NCBI GenBank assembly: GCA_027924585.1
Contig: BSBM01000486.1
Location: forward strand, 42,712,501-42,776,500
Direction of reading: 5' to 3'
Length of the DNA stretch: 64,000 nucleotides
Origin: Larix kaempferi
Lineage: Eukaryota; Streptophyta; Pinopsida; Pinales; Pinaceae
Shown: in pieces, positions 22,100-34,666 of the stretch
Numbering within the stretch: position 1 is the first letter of the stretch
How the letters are laid out: every line of letters starts with the position of its first letter
Position numbers and translations under genes: made by a program
Notes under the pieces: model-generated
What the model was told of the DNA's origin: nothing
Databases searched by the model: none
The model's input: only the letters and a program-made list of their open reading frames with translations

Positions 22100-24266
22100 T
22101 GTAATATCCCTGATCTAATATCAGATGATATTATCTAAAAATTCAAACTTCAAACCACAAATTTTGCAAGCAGTAACTAGTTCTCAAAACTAGTGAAGAA
22201 GGAACTAGACCAGGTCACTGATTAACCCACCCAAAGATTGATTGACAAACACTTTTGGATCTGAAAAATGTATTGGGGAGTGTGCAGCAAAAATGATAGC
22301 ATAATCAAGGCCCACTTCATATTCCTATGCAAAAGGTACTGGGGCCATTTACGTTTCGAACATCATCCAGACTGAAGTCTACTCCGAGGCTTCCTAGGCA
22401 CACCAACATATGCATACTAGAACATCCAATTACTCTTGATAGTAAAAATAGGATGGATATTATTTATTAACCCCCAATTTGATGATGGACAAAAGTTACT
22501 GATGATTTGGGAGTATTTGGCAGTGTTTGGAGGCAAAGGGAGAAAAAGAGCTAGGATGGATTGCTCAACTTGATTGTTTCCAGTATCTCCCAAACATGAT
22601 GAGAGGGATATAAATTATTAGGGATGGGCTTGGAGGATATTTTGAAATGTCTCAGGGACCTATCATGGCTGAAAAAACTGAAATTGAACATTCATATATC
22701 TCTTAATTAAAAATACTGCAAAACTAGTCAATTAAAAGGGCACAATGAAATAGTATTTAGAAATATGAATACAAGTAGTCATAAAGGGTCATGAATTTAT
22801 TATTTGTGGCTTGGGATGAATTCTACAGCCAATTTAAAACCCACATCAAATTTCATAAAGGAAAATAGTTACTCAAAGCTTCATATATTGAAAATCCTGG
22901 AAAACTAGTCAATTGAAAATGTATAATGAGCTAGTCTTGAAACATATGGGATCAAACAACCAAAGGAGGACATCTAAATCCTCTTTTGATATTTAATGTG
23001 GCTCTGATATGAAATATACAGTAGCAATAAATGATAATTGGGCTCATTAAACTAATAATTACAATTACATATCCTTAGATATCATAGATAGTCACTATTA
23101 TTGAATTTTTACAAAGATAGAAGAAGGATGTTACATAAAGGAGTGGGAATGAAAGGTGGTCACTGTATCAGATATGTAGGATGACTATGAGATGATGTAT
23201 TCTCATGCGAGGTGCACTGCAATTTTGTATATTCTTGCAAGCTTTCCAATTGATTACTCTCTCACAGTGAAACTCTACAGAACCATCTCAAATCATCTGA
23301 ATCTTTGCATCAAATTCTGAAGGATGGATCTTCACATGAAAAGGATGGATCAGATATGAAAATTGGTATCAATGGCTGCACTAGATCATGTGTAGAATAC
23401 TGGAACATGAAATATGGGGAACATCTCCCATGGGTGGCTAAGGGTGCATCACTAAAGCCTAGAGAAGCTTGGGCTTACTCACATACAAACAATAAACTGT
23501 CAAAAGATGTGAAAAGGAGTTCTCATCCTTCTTTTATAGAATTTTCTCCTCATGGTTGAGCTTATCATCTTAGAAATTAAAATTTGAGGATGCATGGATT
23601 TTTCCTTGATTACTTGGATTGGGTTTGGACCCACTTAGCCTCGTGGATGTGTCCTTACTTTCAAATCTTGGATCCCTATAGCTTTTATGGATATTCCTAA
23701 TCCTTCTTGAGTTGCACAAATCAAGAAACTTCTTTCTTTTTTGCTTTTGATAACTTTCCTTCTTTTCCAACTTTCCTTGATTTATGAATTTATCCATATT
23801 TTAGAAACAGATCCTCCTTGATTTCAGGATGTTTCCTGCTTTTCAAGACTGGACGCTTCTCTCTACTTGCCTACTTTATGCACTGCTTTTGTCAGTTTCC
23901 TTATTTTTTCTGACACCTTGCTTTTTGCATGTTTTCTTCCTGTTTCCTTTTTTCTTTGCTTTTCTTTTCTTTCACTTTCCTCTTTGGTGTGACAACTCAT
24001 AAGGCTAACCTTATCTCCTTATGCGCCCTTGTCATCATCCAACTCATCATCACACGTAAGTGATACTTAAATACAAAAATAATAATTACATATCCTTCAA
24101 TTTAATTAATTAAAACAACTATAAGCTAAATTATTCCTAGTTAATAATTTAATTTCCTAAGTAATGTCACTCCCTTATTAATTAATTAATTAAATTTCAC
24201 TAGGATCTATGGGGTTTTGATGTGACATTAGTTGATACTTGGTGTTGTAAACATGGGAACATGACA
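22100..24266 (-). repeat. G 3' LTR
   Basis: 2167 bp, alignable end to end with 53030-55181. No coding sequence supported within it. It includes the AT-rich tract ttaattaattaattaa near 24180. Confidence 0.85.
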
Positions 24267-24280
24267 GTCCTACCCTCCCA
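24267..24280 (-). other. G polypurine tract
   Basis: Minus-strand TGGGAGGGTAGGAC, directly before the LTR start TGTCATG. Confidence 0.6.
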
Positions 24281-24299
24281 AGGTTTCTTGTCCTCAAGC

Positions 24300-27290
24300 A
24301 AGAAACCAACTCCAACTCCATCCAAAGGTCCACCATGTTTCTGTTGCACCACTCTGATTATAGTCACTCTCCCAATGACTAATTCTTCTTCAACAAAATT
24401 TTCAACCCAACTAAGAAAGCTTAGAAGAATTCCTAGATCCCACTATCTGTGATGCATGTATCCCAATGGCATTGTTACTTGTGGAAAACTATCATTCCAA
24501 AGAATTCCAGGGTCCCATTGTCTCAGCTGCATCCTTCCAAACATCAGGATCAACATGAATAATATATCATCATGGAGTATGTCTATATCACTCCACCATA
24601 CCGGAATTTTATCACTTCCAATGCAAAACTGAACTTTTGTGAGTCCATCCAACCGAGTATGAAACTCCTTATGTTCCATGTGCAAACCAACACAGAGCCT
24701 CACATCACTACTAGCCAATTGACATAGGTGACAATCCCATGTCTTCAAGGCATCATACAGAAACCACAGATACCCATGCAACTTCTCATAAAAGATGTAT
24801 GATGTGTCATTCAACTCTCCACTAATGTAGACAGAAATATCGCCGTTGGGGGTGCTTAGCTCCAATATGTATCCATTCACCCAATAAATGGATGAACAAA
24901 CACTCCAATTGAATGCAATATCATGCATGATGGAGACATCATATAGATGCCTCTACTACTGCTCATAAAATTGGAAATGGAATGGTGCACTTGTCGGGAT
25001 ACATGGCTTGACATTGAAGTCATCAATGGAATATGTGGGATCCTCCTACTCCTCATGTGGCACCCATAGGAAAAATACCTTTACCCAAACTTCATCCCTA
25101 TGTGTGTTGGACTCCATCTGTATGTGGGGTGAAGGATAGTGAACCAACTCTTGGAAACAATTATCCATCAACTTTGTGGTTGGCCCAACCGAACTGAGAT
25201 CATATGCCTCCTCCAAAACTATGCAACTTCCTTCATGAGGCAACTTAGAATCTCTCTAGCAATGAATAGGTGCTTTGACTTCATCTTGATTAACCTCCAA
25301 CTTTTCAAGCACATGTAAATCAGATTGTACTTTATGTACCCAACGCACACAAGTACCAAGGGTCAAAATACCGTTGTTCAAATGACAAGGGTAAAAGTAC
25401 CATGTCATATCAAAAAAAGGGTAGGCATCATCAAAATTCCATGGATTCCCATGTGCTCACAAAGTGTAAAATCTATCAAAGAATTCCCCATAGATGCAAG
25501 TAGGAATATCACTCATGTTTCTTTTCTCCCAAATAGGAAAAGAAGAGACACTCCAACCCAATGGGACAAATGGAAACCAATATGATTCCCCATGTGAATA
25601 TTCCCAATGGCTTAAGTCTCTACCACTAGTCAAGGTATGCATGCAATCATAGTATGTCCAACTCAATCAAGTCAAATGGGAACCATATGAACCTTTATGT
25701 GAGGTGGCATTAAAGATAAGCATGAGATGCCTCTGCAACTGCTGGGTAGGAACTAGTGCCATCATTAAATCAGCTGGAGCGAATGCGGGAGCCTTCTGCT
25801 CCTCTCCAGGCACCATCAAAAATAAATTCTTCACCCAAAATCCATCCTCAAATGTCATGGAAGAAGTAGAAGGGTATGATGTAGGATCATGGACCAAAAT
25901 ATCATCTCTGCAAACCTCATCCATCAAGATAATGGATGCATCAAATCCATCAAAGGATGGTCCATCAAACATGAGCTCTTCTGATTCCTCAATGGAGGAA
26001 TGACTCAATCCAGGAAGAAGCTCAGTTTCTATCTGGGGAACTGTATGTTCTTGGAACCCATCATCTGCATTCCAAATCTCCTCAAGCACATGTATGCCAT
26101 AATGCACCTCATGAACCACCATCTCATGAGGTTCCTCCATATAAATATAAGTACAACCAACCATAAGAGATTGGTTGATTGGAATGAGTGATATTTGCAA
26201 CTTTTGGTGAAGTTTCTCTATCTCCATATTGGATTCTTGGAGGGCACTTTGAATTCTTCTCAAAGAATCTTGGGTGGCCATCAATTCATCATTGAGGTTT
26301 CTGATCTCTTCATCATCCTTCAAGTATTCTCCATGCAACATATGAACAAGCTCATTCAAATAATCTCTATCAGAAATCATATCTAAAACGTTACCTTGGA
26401 TTGTAGACATTGCTCTCTGAATATTCTACATGGATTCAAGGAAAGATGAATCTTCCAATGAAGCATCTCTCCAACAGTACTGTGACATTGAAACATGTGT
26501 GTCATGGAGACTATGTAAGGCCTCCTTGATATTCCTCTCTCTCATCTTCAAGGGCCATGCAAGGAAATGAGGTTCTTGAGGATGAACCTATTCTTCTTCT
26601 TTGGTGAGGTCAACTTCACAATGTGGTTCAAGTGATGGCTGAAAAATTGAATCTGGAGTAACTTCTACTACTACAAGCTCTTCATCTTGATGCTCAAGGG
26701 AAATTGTGATTGCAACAACCTCATTAAGTGGTATCTCTATGTCACCAACATAGAGAGATGGAAATCTATCAATAGATGTCTCCTCAAAACTTAGGCACCC
26801 ATCAGTAGGTACCTCATCACACCACCCATCAATAGATGCTTCTTCAGTACTTGAGCAACTATTAGTAGATGCTTCTTCTTAGAACCCATTAGTAGCTACT
26901 CTCTAATCCATAGTTTGATGATCCTTAGAAGGAATGGTGGCAGATTTTTCATGCTTACAACCTTTTGAATATCTTCTTGAAGAAAACCCAAACAATATCG
27001 TAATGCTTGAACATCCAAAGGGCTTTGTTGAATCTTCACCTTTTGGTTTCTTCTTCTTCTTCTTTACTCATAGAAGCAGAAAAAATTGGTTCATCTATGG
27101 ATGGTTTTCTGCTCTCCATTGAATCCAGATCTTCATCCATAGGCTCAAATCCAAATCTACGGTAAAATTAATCGTTGAAGAAAATATCTTGACAAATATT
27201 TTCTCCCAAGGCTAGATACTCCTTGTAGTGGTGGGGCAAGTTTTCACATGCACATATCATCTTTGCTAAATCCTTCTTAGTATTAACCAT
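24300..27290 (-). pseudogene. Orphan ORF of G: coiled coil and two repeated modules
   Basis: I do not recognise this protein. The likely start is the ATG at 27290 (MVNTKKDLAKMICACENLPH). An acidic part follows (SKEEEEE near 27060), with near-repeats EEASTN, EEASID and EETSID at about 26890-26750. After shifts, a 247-codon open run (26410-25667) holds a heptad-like region DEEIRNLNDELMATQDSLRR. Two modules of about 650-780 bp follow. Paired motifs are HVLEE/HVLEK; DGFWVKNLFLMVPGEE and DEVWVKVFFLWVPHEE; WSVSSFPIW and WSVCSSIYW; IYGEFFD and ISGELND. The second module ends in an open 161-codon run (24928-24443). No Gag, zinc knuckle or enzyme motif is seen. Stops are few for the length, suggesting it once coded for about 1000 residues. 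Confidence 0.6.
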
Positions 27291-27530
27291 CGGAGATTAA
27301 TCCCCTTGGTGTATAATATACATCTGGTCACAAATGTAAATACCCTCATCTCTTGGTAAACCTCCATCAATGAAAATGATTTCTTCTTCCTCATATAACT
27401 CTGTTACAACATAATTTTCCACCTTGTGAGCATCAGCACTCTTTGGCCTGTAGGATCCATTTTACTGACTCAGATCCACTTTATATCCTTCAAACACACA
27501 ATTTAAATATTTTTTCCCATGTATGCTAGC

Positions 27531-28328
27531 TGTATCACTTTAGCTAGCGTACCTGCGAGCTGCATCACTATAGCCCGCGGGTGACATGTAAAATGGTAAA
27601 AATCACTAGTAAATTACTTTTTACTCCCACAAAGCGGTCTTAGGGTGACCTTTCACCCTCCACTTGCCCCGAAACGCCTCGATGTGTCCTTTCACTTACC
27701 TTTGGGAGGACTATATATTGAGCACATATGGCATATGGAAGGGAGGAGAAAGAGAGAGCAAGATAACTCTAGTGGATTTTTTCCCTATCTTGAGTCTACA
27801 CTCATTGATCCTTGTAGTCGTGAACCCTTTATGTTCACCTTTCAAACTCCCATCACAGTTTGAGTTTTCCATTCCATGGAGGATTGAAGTGGTGGAGGCA
27901 CAAGTGGAGAGACCCAGATCTTGGTTCAGATTGGTTGCCGACAAGAGGTCGCATCACATTGTACTTCTTGTTATTTATTAATAGAAATACTCATATTCTC
28001 GTCCATTAATGTTGTGAATGTTGTTATATTACATTGGGTTGCATTTACTTATGATATCATGGACCATTGATATTGATGATGTTAATGTAGTTTATATATT
28101 ATATGCGCTTGTTGTATATTGGCTGTAAAGACTAATTTGCAAGTTCAAGTGCACGAGTTGAAAGCTCCAACAGGGATCTACATCAAACGTTTGGATCGAG
28201 GTTGGTTATATTCTTCATTATCTTAGTGTTGTCATTTATATATCATAGCTTTGAGAATTGAGTTAATTTTTGGTAGTTAGCTGTCTATTGTGGTCTACCC
28301 CAAGCCATAGGAAGTTTTCTCCAACACA
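27531..28328 (+). repeat. T 5' LTR
   Basis: 798 bp, TGTATCAC...CCAACACA, the partner of 52106-52902. A TATA-like TATATAT is at 27712-27718. It carries the 17-mer cactatagcccgcgggt at 27566, which recurs exactly in the T leader at 35434. Confidence 0.85.
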
Positions 28329-28332
28329 GAAA

Positions 28333-28350
28333 TGGTGACTCCACTGGGGA
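28333..28350 (+). other. T primer binding site (Arg-tRNA type)
   Basis: TGGTGACTCCACTGGGGA, four bases after the LTR. It matches the complement of the plant tRNA-Arg(ACG) 3' end (TGGCGACTCCGCTGGGG) with two changes, from memory of that tRNA. Arg priming is known for Tat/Ogre elements. Confidence 0.7.
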
Positions 28351-28397
28351 GAACATCCATTTTTGGGGATTTTTTATGCATTAGTCCTTATTTAGAG

Positions 28398-29003
28398 TGT
28401 TAAATTTTGAGCATTAATTCACAATACTCTAGGATCTTTACTTAGAGAATAACATATACAGTATATCAATGCATGACAATCACAATAAGCATGACAAGCA
28501 TCACAAGAATCAAAAGCATGAGAGACAAGAGACACAGAGTTTCAGTGGGGAAAACCCTAAGGTGAAAAACCCCACAACTTCCTCAGAGATAGAGAGAGCA
28601 ATGGCTCAACCAAAGTACAACCAAAATACACTGAGATAGTCTCCTAGTAGCAGATGATCCTCCTCCTCACTAGTGCGCCACTTTCTGAGTGAGAGTGAGA
28701 TACTTTTTCGAGTGATCTAAATAGAGATCACCTGATCTTTATTTATACTAATCTGTTTGCCCAGTGACCTTATGGGGCCGACTTGTCTTGCTAGGTACAT
28801 CCATATTATAATATATATATTTCAGGGCCAAGCCCACACATGGTGGTCTAATAACCCATCGGCAAGTACACACATTTGCGACACTTGTCAATCCACATGA
28901 CGACACTTCCTTATAGAGGAATAACACATCTCTAATAAGGGTACAATAAATATATATGAAATACATAGATGAAATACATTCCGCAGTTACATATACATCA
29001 ACA
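28398..29003 (-). repeat. C6 3' LTR
   Basis: 606 bp, TGTTAAATTT...CATCAACA on the plus strand; followed by the purine tract (minus AGTTAAGAGGGAG). Confidence 0.88.
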
Positions 29004-29265
29004 CTCCCTCTTAACTAGGAAGGTATTTCTCGACATAGATCTGCTAGAGAAGTCTTCTTCTCGGGATCATCGTCATCGTCACTGCTACTATTATCTCAAC
29101 CAATCTCCGACTCTAATTGTCATAGGATGTTCTACAGAGTCAATCCTTTTTCATACTGGATGTAGGACCGCCACCTGCAAGTCTTCATCATCACTGGCCA
29201 TACTGTGGAAATCTCAGGACTTATTACGTGCGTCACAAAACCTTAAAAGAGTCTCTTGACTAGCA

Positions 29266-29765
29266 AGAACCCTAAAGAGCATCTGAGGCCTTTTTCATCC
29301 TGTCCAGATCTCCAGGACTTATTACATGTGATCCCACCACAAAACCTCGAAAGAGAATCCTAGGACTGATTACAAGCACAAGGCTCAACCTATCGGATCT
29401 CCCAGGGCACAAATTACATGTGGTCACCGCAAAACCTCGAAAGAGCATCCCAGGACTGATTACGAGCACAAGGCTCAACCTATCGGATCTCCCAGGGCAC
29501 AAATTACATGTGGTCATGGAAAAACCTCGAAAGAGCATCCAAGGACTGATTACGAGAACACATCTCAACCTATCGGATCTCCCAGGGCACAAATTACATG
29601 CCATAGGACAAAACCTTGAAAGAGCATCTGCCAGATATCCCAGGGCACAAATTACATGCCATATGCAAAACCTCGAAAGACTATCTGCAGATCTCCCAGG
29701 GCACAAATTATATGTCCTCCCAAGAAAAACCTCAAAAGAGCATTTGCCAGATATCCCAGGGTACA
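29266..29765 (-). repeat. C6 minisatellite 1
   Basis: About six copies of a 55-90-bp unit built on aaacctcgaaagagcatc and gatctcccagggcacaaatt, between RNase H and the 3' LTR. Confidence 0.75.
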
Positions 29766-30129
29766 AATGACATGCTTATCTGCACAACCTGTTCCACAGC
29801 CACAGAGTATCAACCTGATACTCACCATACATCATCCTGATGTACACATGATAATCCTGATCATTATCACTGCAACATCCTGCTGCATGTCATCTGGAGC
29901 AACATCCTAAAGCTCGGCATCCATGATCATCCTGATCATACAATGCATCTACCTGATGCATACCAAGTATCTACCTGAAACATATCATCATACATGATCC
30001 ACCTAATCATACAGTGTATCCACCTGATACAAATACAAATACATGATACATATCACCATACATGATCCACCAGATCATACAATGTATCCACCTGATACAT
30101 ATACAGATACATGGTCCAAGCATCCAACA

Positions 30130-30400
30130 TGATGCATATACAAAATACATACAAATGATCCTACTGATCATATCCAGCATCCAACATGATGCGTACATAC
30201 ATATAAATGATCCAACTGATCATATCCAACATCCAACATGATGCATACATACATATAAATGATCCAACTGATCATATCCAACATCCAACATGATGCGTAC
30301 ATACATATAAATGATCCAACTGATCATATCCATCATCCAACATGATGCATACATACATATAAAAATGATCCAACTGATCATACCAGAACATCATCCTGAT
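30130..30400 (-). repeat. C6 minisatellite 2
   Basis: Four to five copies of a 52-bp unit with aatgatccaactgatcat and catccaacatgatgc. The first bases of C7 (46572-46780) carry a 58-bp version. Confidence 0.8.
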
Positions 30401-30484
30401 GCTCATCATCCAGCGCTTACATCCACAACCATGTGAAGGATCCCCCTTCCAACATGCTTGGAATGGCTTCAGCAAATGTGTCCA

Positions 30485-31500
30485 TCACTTCTTCCTCGAA
30501 GTGTCATCAATCCAAAGAACACCAAGCCTCTCTCTGAAGTACTCAAACTTCACCCTGGCTAGTGGCTTCATCAGTACATCTGCAATCTGCTCGTCCGTCG
30601 CAACATACAAGAGCTTCACAGCTCCTCTCTGCACCATATCCCTGATATAGTGATGTTTGATCTCTATGTGTTTCGACCTGTCATGAAACACTGGGTTCTC
30701 AGATAGCTTCACACAACTCTGGTTATCGCAAAAGATACCAGTAGCATCCAATGGGAGATCAAATAACTCAGACAGTAGCTTTCATAGCCATACTGCCTCA
30801 CAACTAGCTGAACAGGCTGAAACATACTCTGCCTTAGCTGTACTCAGTGCTACGCAGGACTGCTTCCTGCTAAACCAAGAGATCACACCTGATCCCATAC
30901 TGAAGCAGCATCCAGATGTGCTCTTCCTATCTGCAGCACTGCCAGCCCAATCTGAATCAACATAACCCTGCAGGTTAAACTTTTGATTCGCTTCATACTT
31001 GAGCCCATAATCCACTGTAACCTTCAGGTACCTCAGAACATGCTTTACAGCAACTAGATGAACACTCCTCGAATCTGTCAGGAACTGACTCAATGTGTTC
31101 ACTGCAAAGCAAATATCTGGTCTCGTGTTCGTCAGGTACATCAAGGACCCAATCATCTGGTGATACATAGAGACATCAATCGGCTCAGATGAAGCATCAC
31201 ATAGAAGCTTCAAATTCAATGCCATAGGTGTGGCCATGGCCTTGCAATCCATCATCCCGAATCTCTTCAGAATATCTATTGTGTACTTCCCTTGACCAAG
31301 GAAGATCCCACCTGCACTTTGCCACACCTCCATACCTAGGAAATAATGCATCATTCCCAAATCTTTCATATCGAATTCAGCAACAAGCTTCCTCTTAGTA
31401 TCACACCAAGTTCTGGGAGTTTGCTACAAGCCATGCAAGGATTTCTTCAATCTACACACATGTGACTCCCTGTCAGGTCTTGGGATTGCATCCCAAACAT
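30485..31500 (-). pseudogene. C6 RT (catalytic part deleted) and RNase H
   Basis: Minus-strand Copia RNase H is well preserved: EFDMKDLGMMHYFLGMEVW (about 31370), DSDWAGSAADRKSTSGCCF, SFSRKQSCVALSTAKAEY-like sequence and KHIEIKHHYIRDMVQRGAVK (30485-30751), ending SRKK. Upstream, WDAIPRPDRESHVCRLKKSL shows a deletion from the hinge to the RT middle. PRTW is then followed directly by DTKRKLVAEFDMKD, removing the segment with the YVDD catalytic box. C7 retains both segments, so the deletions are clear by comparison. The first half of this RT is replaced by cargo sequence. Confidence 0.8.
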
Positions 31501-32790
31501 CTTCTTCATGATCGACGGATCATGGCATTCCATTTCTTCATATCAGATCCTGGGAACTTCAATATATTCAATATCTTCAATAGATAATTTTGTTGCTTGA
31601 ACAAATGTTGTAGTCCTTCTTTTGTAGGTGAAGGTATACGGTCTTTCCTACAAAACAAGTTAAATTGCAAGATTAGAAACATCTCATAATTTTCATACAA
31701 ATTCTTACACATAAAGAAATATGTCATATAGTCATGCAATTATCTTAGCCAATGCTTCAATACAACATTTATCCATGTTCCATAACTTTCTAGATGCCTT
31801 CCAATCTCTACCAGAACATTGTTAAGAGTTTGCACTACTCCCAACATGTCAGCAAAGAGGTTTCATTCTAGATAAGTAGCAATGGAATGTTGTACAGTGC
31901 CATAGGCCACTTACCCATCACATGCAGATTAGTAGTATACTGTCCATTAATGCAATCATTATAATATACACAATACATATCCTAAGTCTAGGAACATGAG
32001 CATATACGTCATTGAACAATTTTATTTAAACAAACAAATATGCAAGAAATGATAATACTTATCTTTGTTTGTTTGTTGGGTGGACTCCCTCTGAGTCTTT
32101 GCTTCCTTGCAGGAGTTGCTGGAGTCCTAATCTGAAGTAGCTTCTTCTACACCTTTCTGTTATGGAATGTAGAGAGATGGTCAACTCCCTCTGAATATAT
32201 GCATCCTTGCAGAAACCACTGGAGTGTGCTCCCTCTTGATCTTTGCTTCCTGGATTACCTGTTCTTGAACTTATATTCATTCTCGATCCTTATGCATGCT
32301 TGTTAGTATCATCATTGTGTTAACCTTGAGGTCTAATACATAATCATTAGTATAATTTTAATATTATCAAAACACAATAATCTCAAGCATGTATAGTCAG
32401 GATCATTTCGAACAGAAATAATAAGCATTAGCATTAAAGGTTTATATAGCACTCTTATGATTAGTCATAACATGTCTAAACCTATGATTACTCAAACCTA
32501 TGACTCTTCTGGTTAGTCATATCATTAAATAAGGTAAGACATGTAATATGCATATACCCATGATTATTCAAACCTATGACTTCATGAATCATCATGAATC
32601 ATGTCATGCATACTTATATAATAGATCCTATGATATAAGAAACACATACCTGGTCACCATATTTGCTAGTTATGTCTAGCAATGTGTTCTTGTTCTCTTC
32701 AATGACCTGCATAACTCATTAGTTAACCTTTGCAAAAACAAATTATACATACCTCTATGTGATCCATGACTATGGATGAATCTTTGTCTT
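31500..32790 (-). pseudogene. Captured gene fragment(s) in C6, exon/intron-like
   Basis: This segment replaces the integrase and has no similarity to C7 or other Copia sequence. On the minus strand, 32650-32706 is a 57-base open exon candidate (VIEENKNTLLDITSKYGDQ) flanked by tgcag before and gtatgt after. A second acceptor (gtaatccag) precedes an open run EAKIKREHTPVVSARMHIF at 32249. A third (cttgttttgtag) precedes KDRIPSPTKEGLQHLF at 31647. Coding-like VVQTLNNVLVEIGRHLESYG lies at about 31830. Intervening DNA is AT-rich, like plant introns. It appears to be an unspliced piece of a host gene in the same orientation as the element. I cannot name the gene. The 46-base gap between 32706 and 32753 is too short for a normal intron. 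Confidence 0.55.
32059..32250 (-). repeat. Imperfect repeats within the C6 cargo
   Basis: Three near-copies of a word like caaggaagcaaagactcagagggag, spaced 55-100 bases apart. Confidence 0.5.
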
Positions 32791-34092
32791 CATAGCATGT
32801 TCGGGTTGTCCCTTTAATTTGTACAATCCTCCCTCTTGCTCTCCAATCACTACTGCATCATCGATTGTTTTACCCTTTGGCCACATTAGGACTTGGCCAT
32901 CCACAAATGAAACCCTCATACCTTTTGCATCCAATGCAGAGATGGAGAGTAAGTTCTTCTTGAGCTCAGGTACATAAAGAACTTCTTTCATCTTCAAAGA
33001 TTTTCTAGAATCTAGGTTGTAGGAGGCTTCACCACTTCCTTTGATTGGGTATTGAAAATCATCCCCAAGTTTCACCTTATGAGGTGATTCATGTTCAGAT
33101 AGGTTTACAAAATATTCCTTAAACCTAGTCATGTGTTTGGAAGCCCCACTATCAATCAACCAATCATTACAACCATGGGAGATAGTACCTGTGAGAGCAG
33201 AGATTAGAACATACTCTTCTTCACTTGATGAGTCATCATCACTTTGTGCCCTAGCCTTCTTCTTTGGAGGTTCATCATCCTCGACAGCATGAGCATGGAA
33301 CTTTCTTTTGCTTCCCTTCTTCTACTTGATGAAGTTGTTGTTATTATCCCTTTTGTTCTTGGGACAATCTAAAGCAAAGTAACCCTTCTCATTGCATGTG
33401 AAGCATCTTAGATCCTTCTTATTCTTTTGATAGGATCTTTTGTAGCGAGAGTGCTCCTTCTTGGGCTTGCTTCTTTTGGTGTGAGTTGCGAGAGCTTGAT
33501 CTTCACCTCCCATCTTTTCCTCACGAGCTACAAGCCTAGCTTCTTCTTGAGAGAATTCCTCCCATAGTTTACTGAAAGAGATCAATTTCTTTCTTGCACA
33601 GATTCCTTGAATAAAGGAGTCCCATGACCTAGGTAGGCCATTCAGAGTGGTCATAACAACTTCACCATTGTCCACTACTTCATCCACTGCTTCTAGTTGT
33701 TCCTTGATCTGGGAGACCCTTGAAAAATAAGATTGAATGCTTTCTCCATTCTGAAACTTTACTCCTTTCAATTGGTTCCGCAGGTTCATCTTCTAATTTA
33801 TGTTCTTCCCTTCAAATAGCTTGGTCAAAGAGTCAAACATCTCCTTGGGTGTCTTTAGAGAAGACACATGGGGTATGAGATGGTCTTTAATGGAATCATC
33901 AATGATTCTCTTTGCCTTGACCAAGTTCTTCTTATGCAATACCTTGGCCTCTTCATCCTTTGGGATAGGGATGTCTTCTTTTACATATGAGTCCAACTCA
34001 TTCTCTTCCAGGATTAACCCAATCCTATACTTCCAAGCTTGGAAGTTATCAGCCCCTTCAAGCTTATCCTCAAGCTTGGTGTGGTGAGACAT
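32791..34092 (-). pseudogene. C6 Gag-protease
   Basis: Start at the ATG at 34092 (MSHHTKLEDKLEGADNFQAW). Gag has the UBN2 motif TPKEMFDSLTKLFEGKNIN and GLPRSWDSFIQGICARKKLI, and a knuckle CFTCNEKGYFALDC whose His position is Tyr. Protease: WLIDSGASKHMTRF-like active site near 33150 and VLYVPELKKNLLSISALDAK at about 32960. It stops being Copia-like after QPEHAM at 32791, where C7 continues into integrase. Few stops (near 33790 and 33325) interrupt it. Confidence 0.8.
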
Positions 34093-34654
34093 CTTAAAGA
34101 GTACTTCAAATGGAAATAGAAAAGATTTAGGTCTTACCACTTAAAGTGCTAAAAACTGGATCTGGTCCTGGATTAGGGTTTGTCGAAAAAACCCTAAAAA
34201 TTCAAAATGTGAATTTCAAATTTCTGAAAGGATAGAAAGATGCGCCTTGATGAGCTGATCAGCCTGGTGCATTCATAATTTGAGATCAGCAAAGCTTTAC
34301 CCTTCATATTTGTCCTTTTGTCCTCCCAGGTTCACTAGGGAGAGCCTTGAATTAGGGTTTGAGTTTCCCGGAGATCTACCTAGCCAAAAATCTCGATCCA
34401 AAGCTCTAAACTTTGATTTTTGCAAGGAGCTTCCAGCTATGTCTTCAGATTTCAGAAATTCCTATTTTTGTGGAAACCCTAATTTTTAGGGCCAAATCAG
34501 AAAATGCTCAGAATTGAATTCTGATTGGACAGATAGATGCGCCTTGATGAGTAGAGTCAATCTACTATACTGCTTTTCCAAAATCTGTGGAGAGAAACCC
34601 AATAAACAAGAAACTCAAGTTTCCGTCACTGCAAAATGTCTTCTTCTCAGGTTA

Positions 34655-34666
34655 GCTCTGATACCA
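34655..34666 (-). other. C6 primer binding site
   Basis: Minus-strand TGGTATCAGAGC, a perfect Met-tRNA-type PBS, directly after the 5' LTR. Confidence 0.8.

Noticed and set aside
24443-24928. 161-codon run in G as an envelope-like gene
   Set aside because: No signal peptide, membrane anchor or cleavage site; it is better explained as module two of the orphan ORF.
30130-30400. CRISPR-like array
   Set aside because: Units are contiguous minisatellite copies without unique spacers, in a plant retrotransposon tail.
32707-32752. A 46-base intron between two cargo exons in C6
   Set aside because: Splice words are present, but it is shorter than usual plant introns; it may be a truncated intron at the capture junction.
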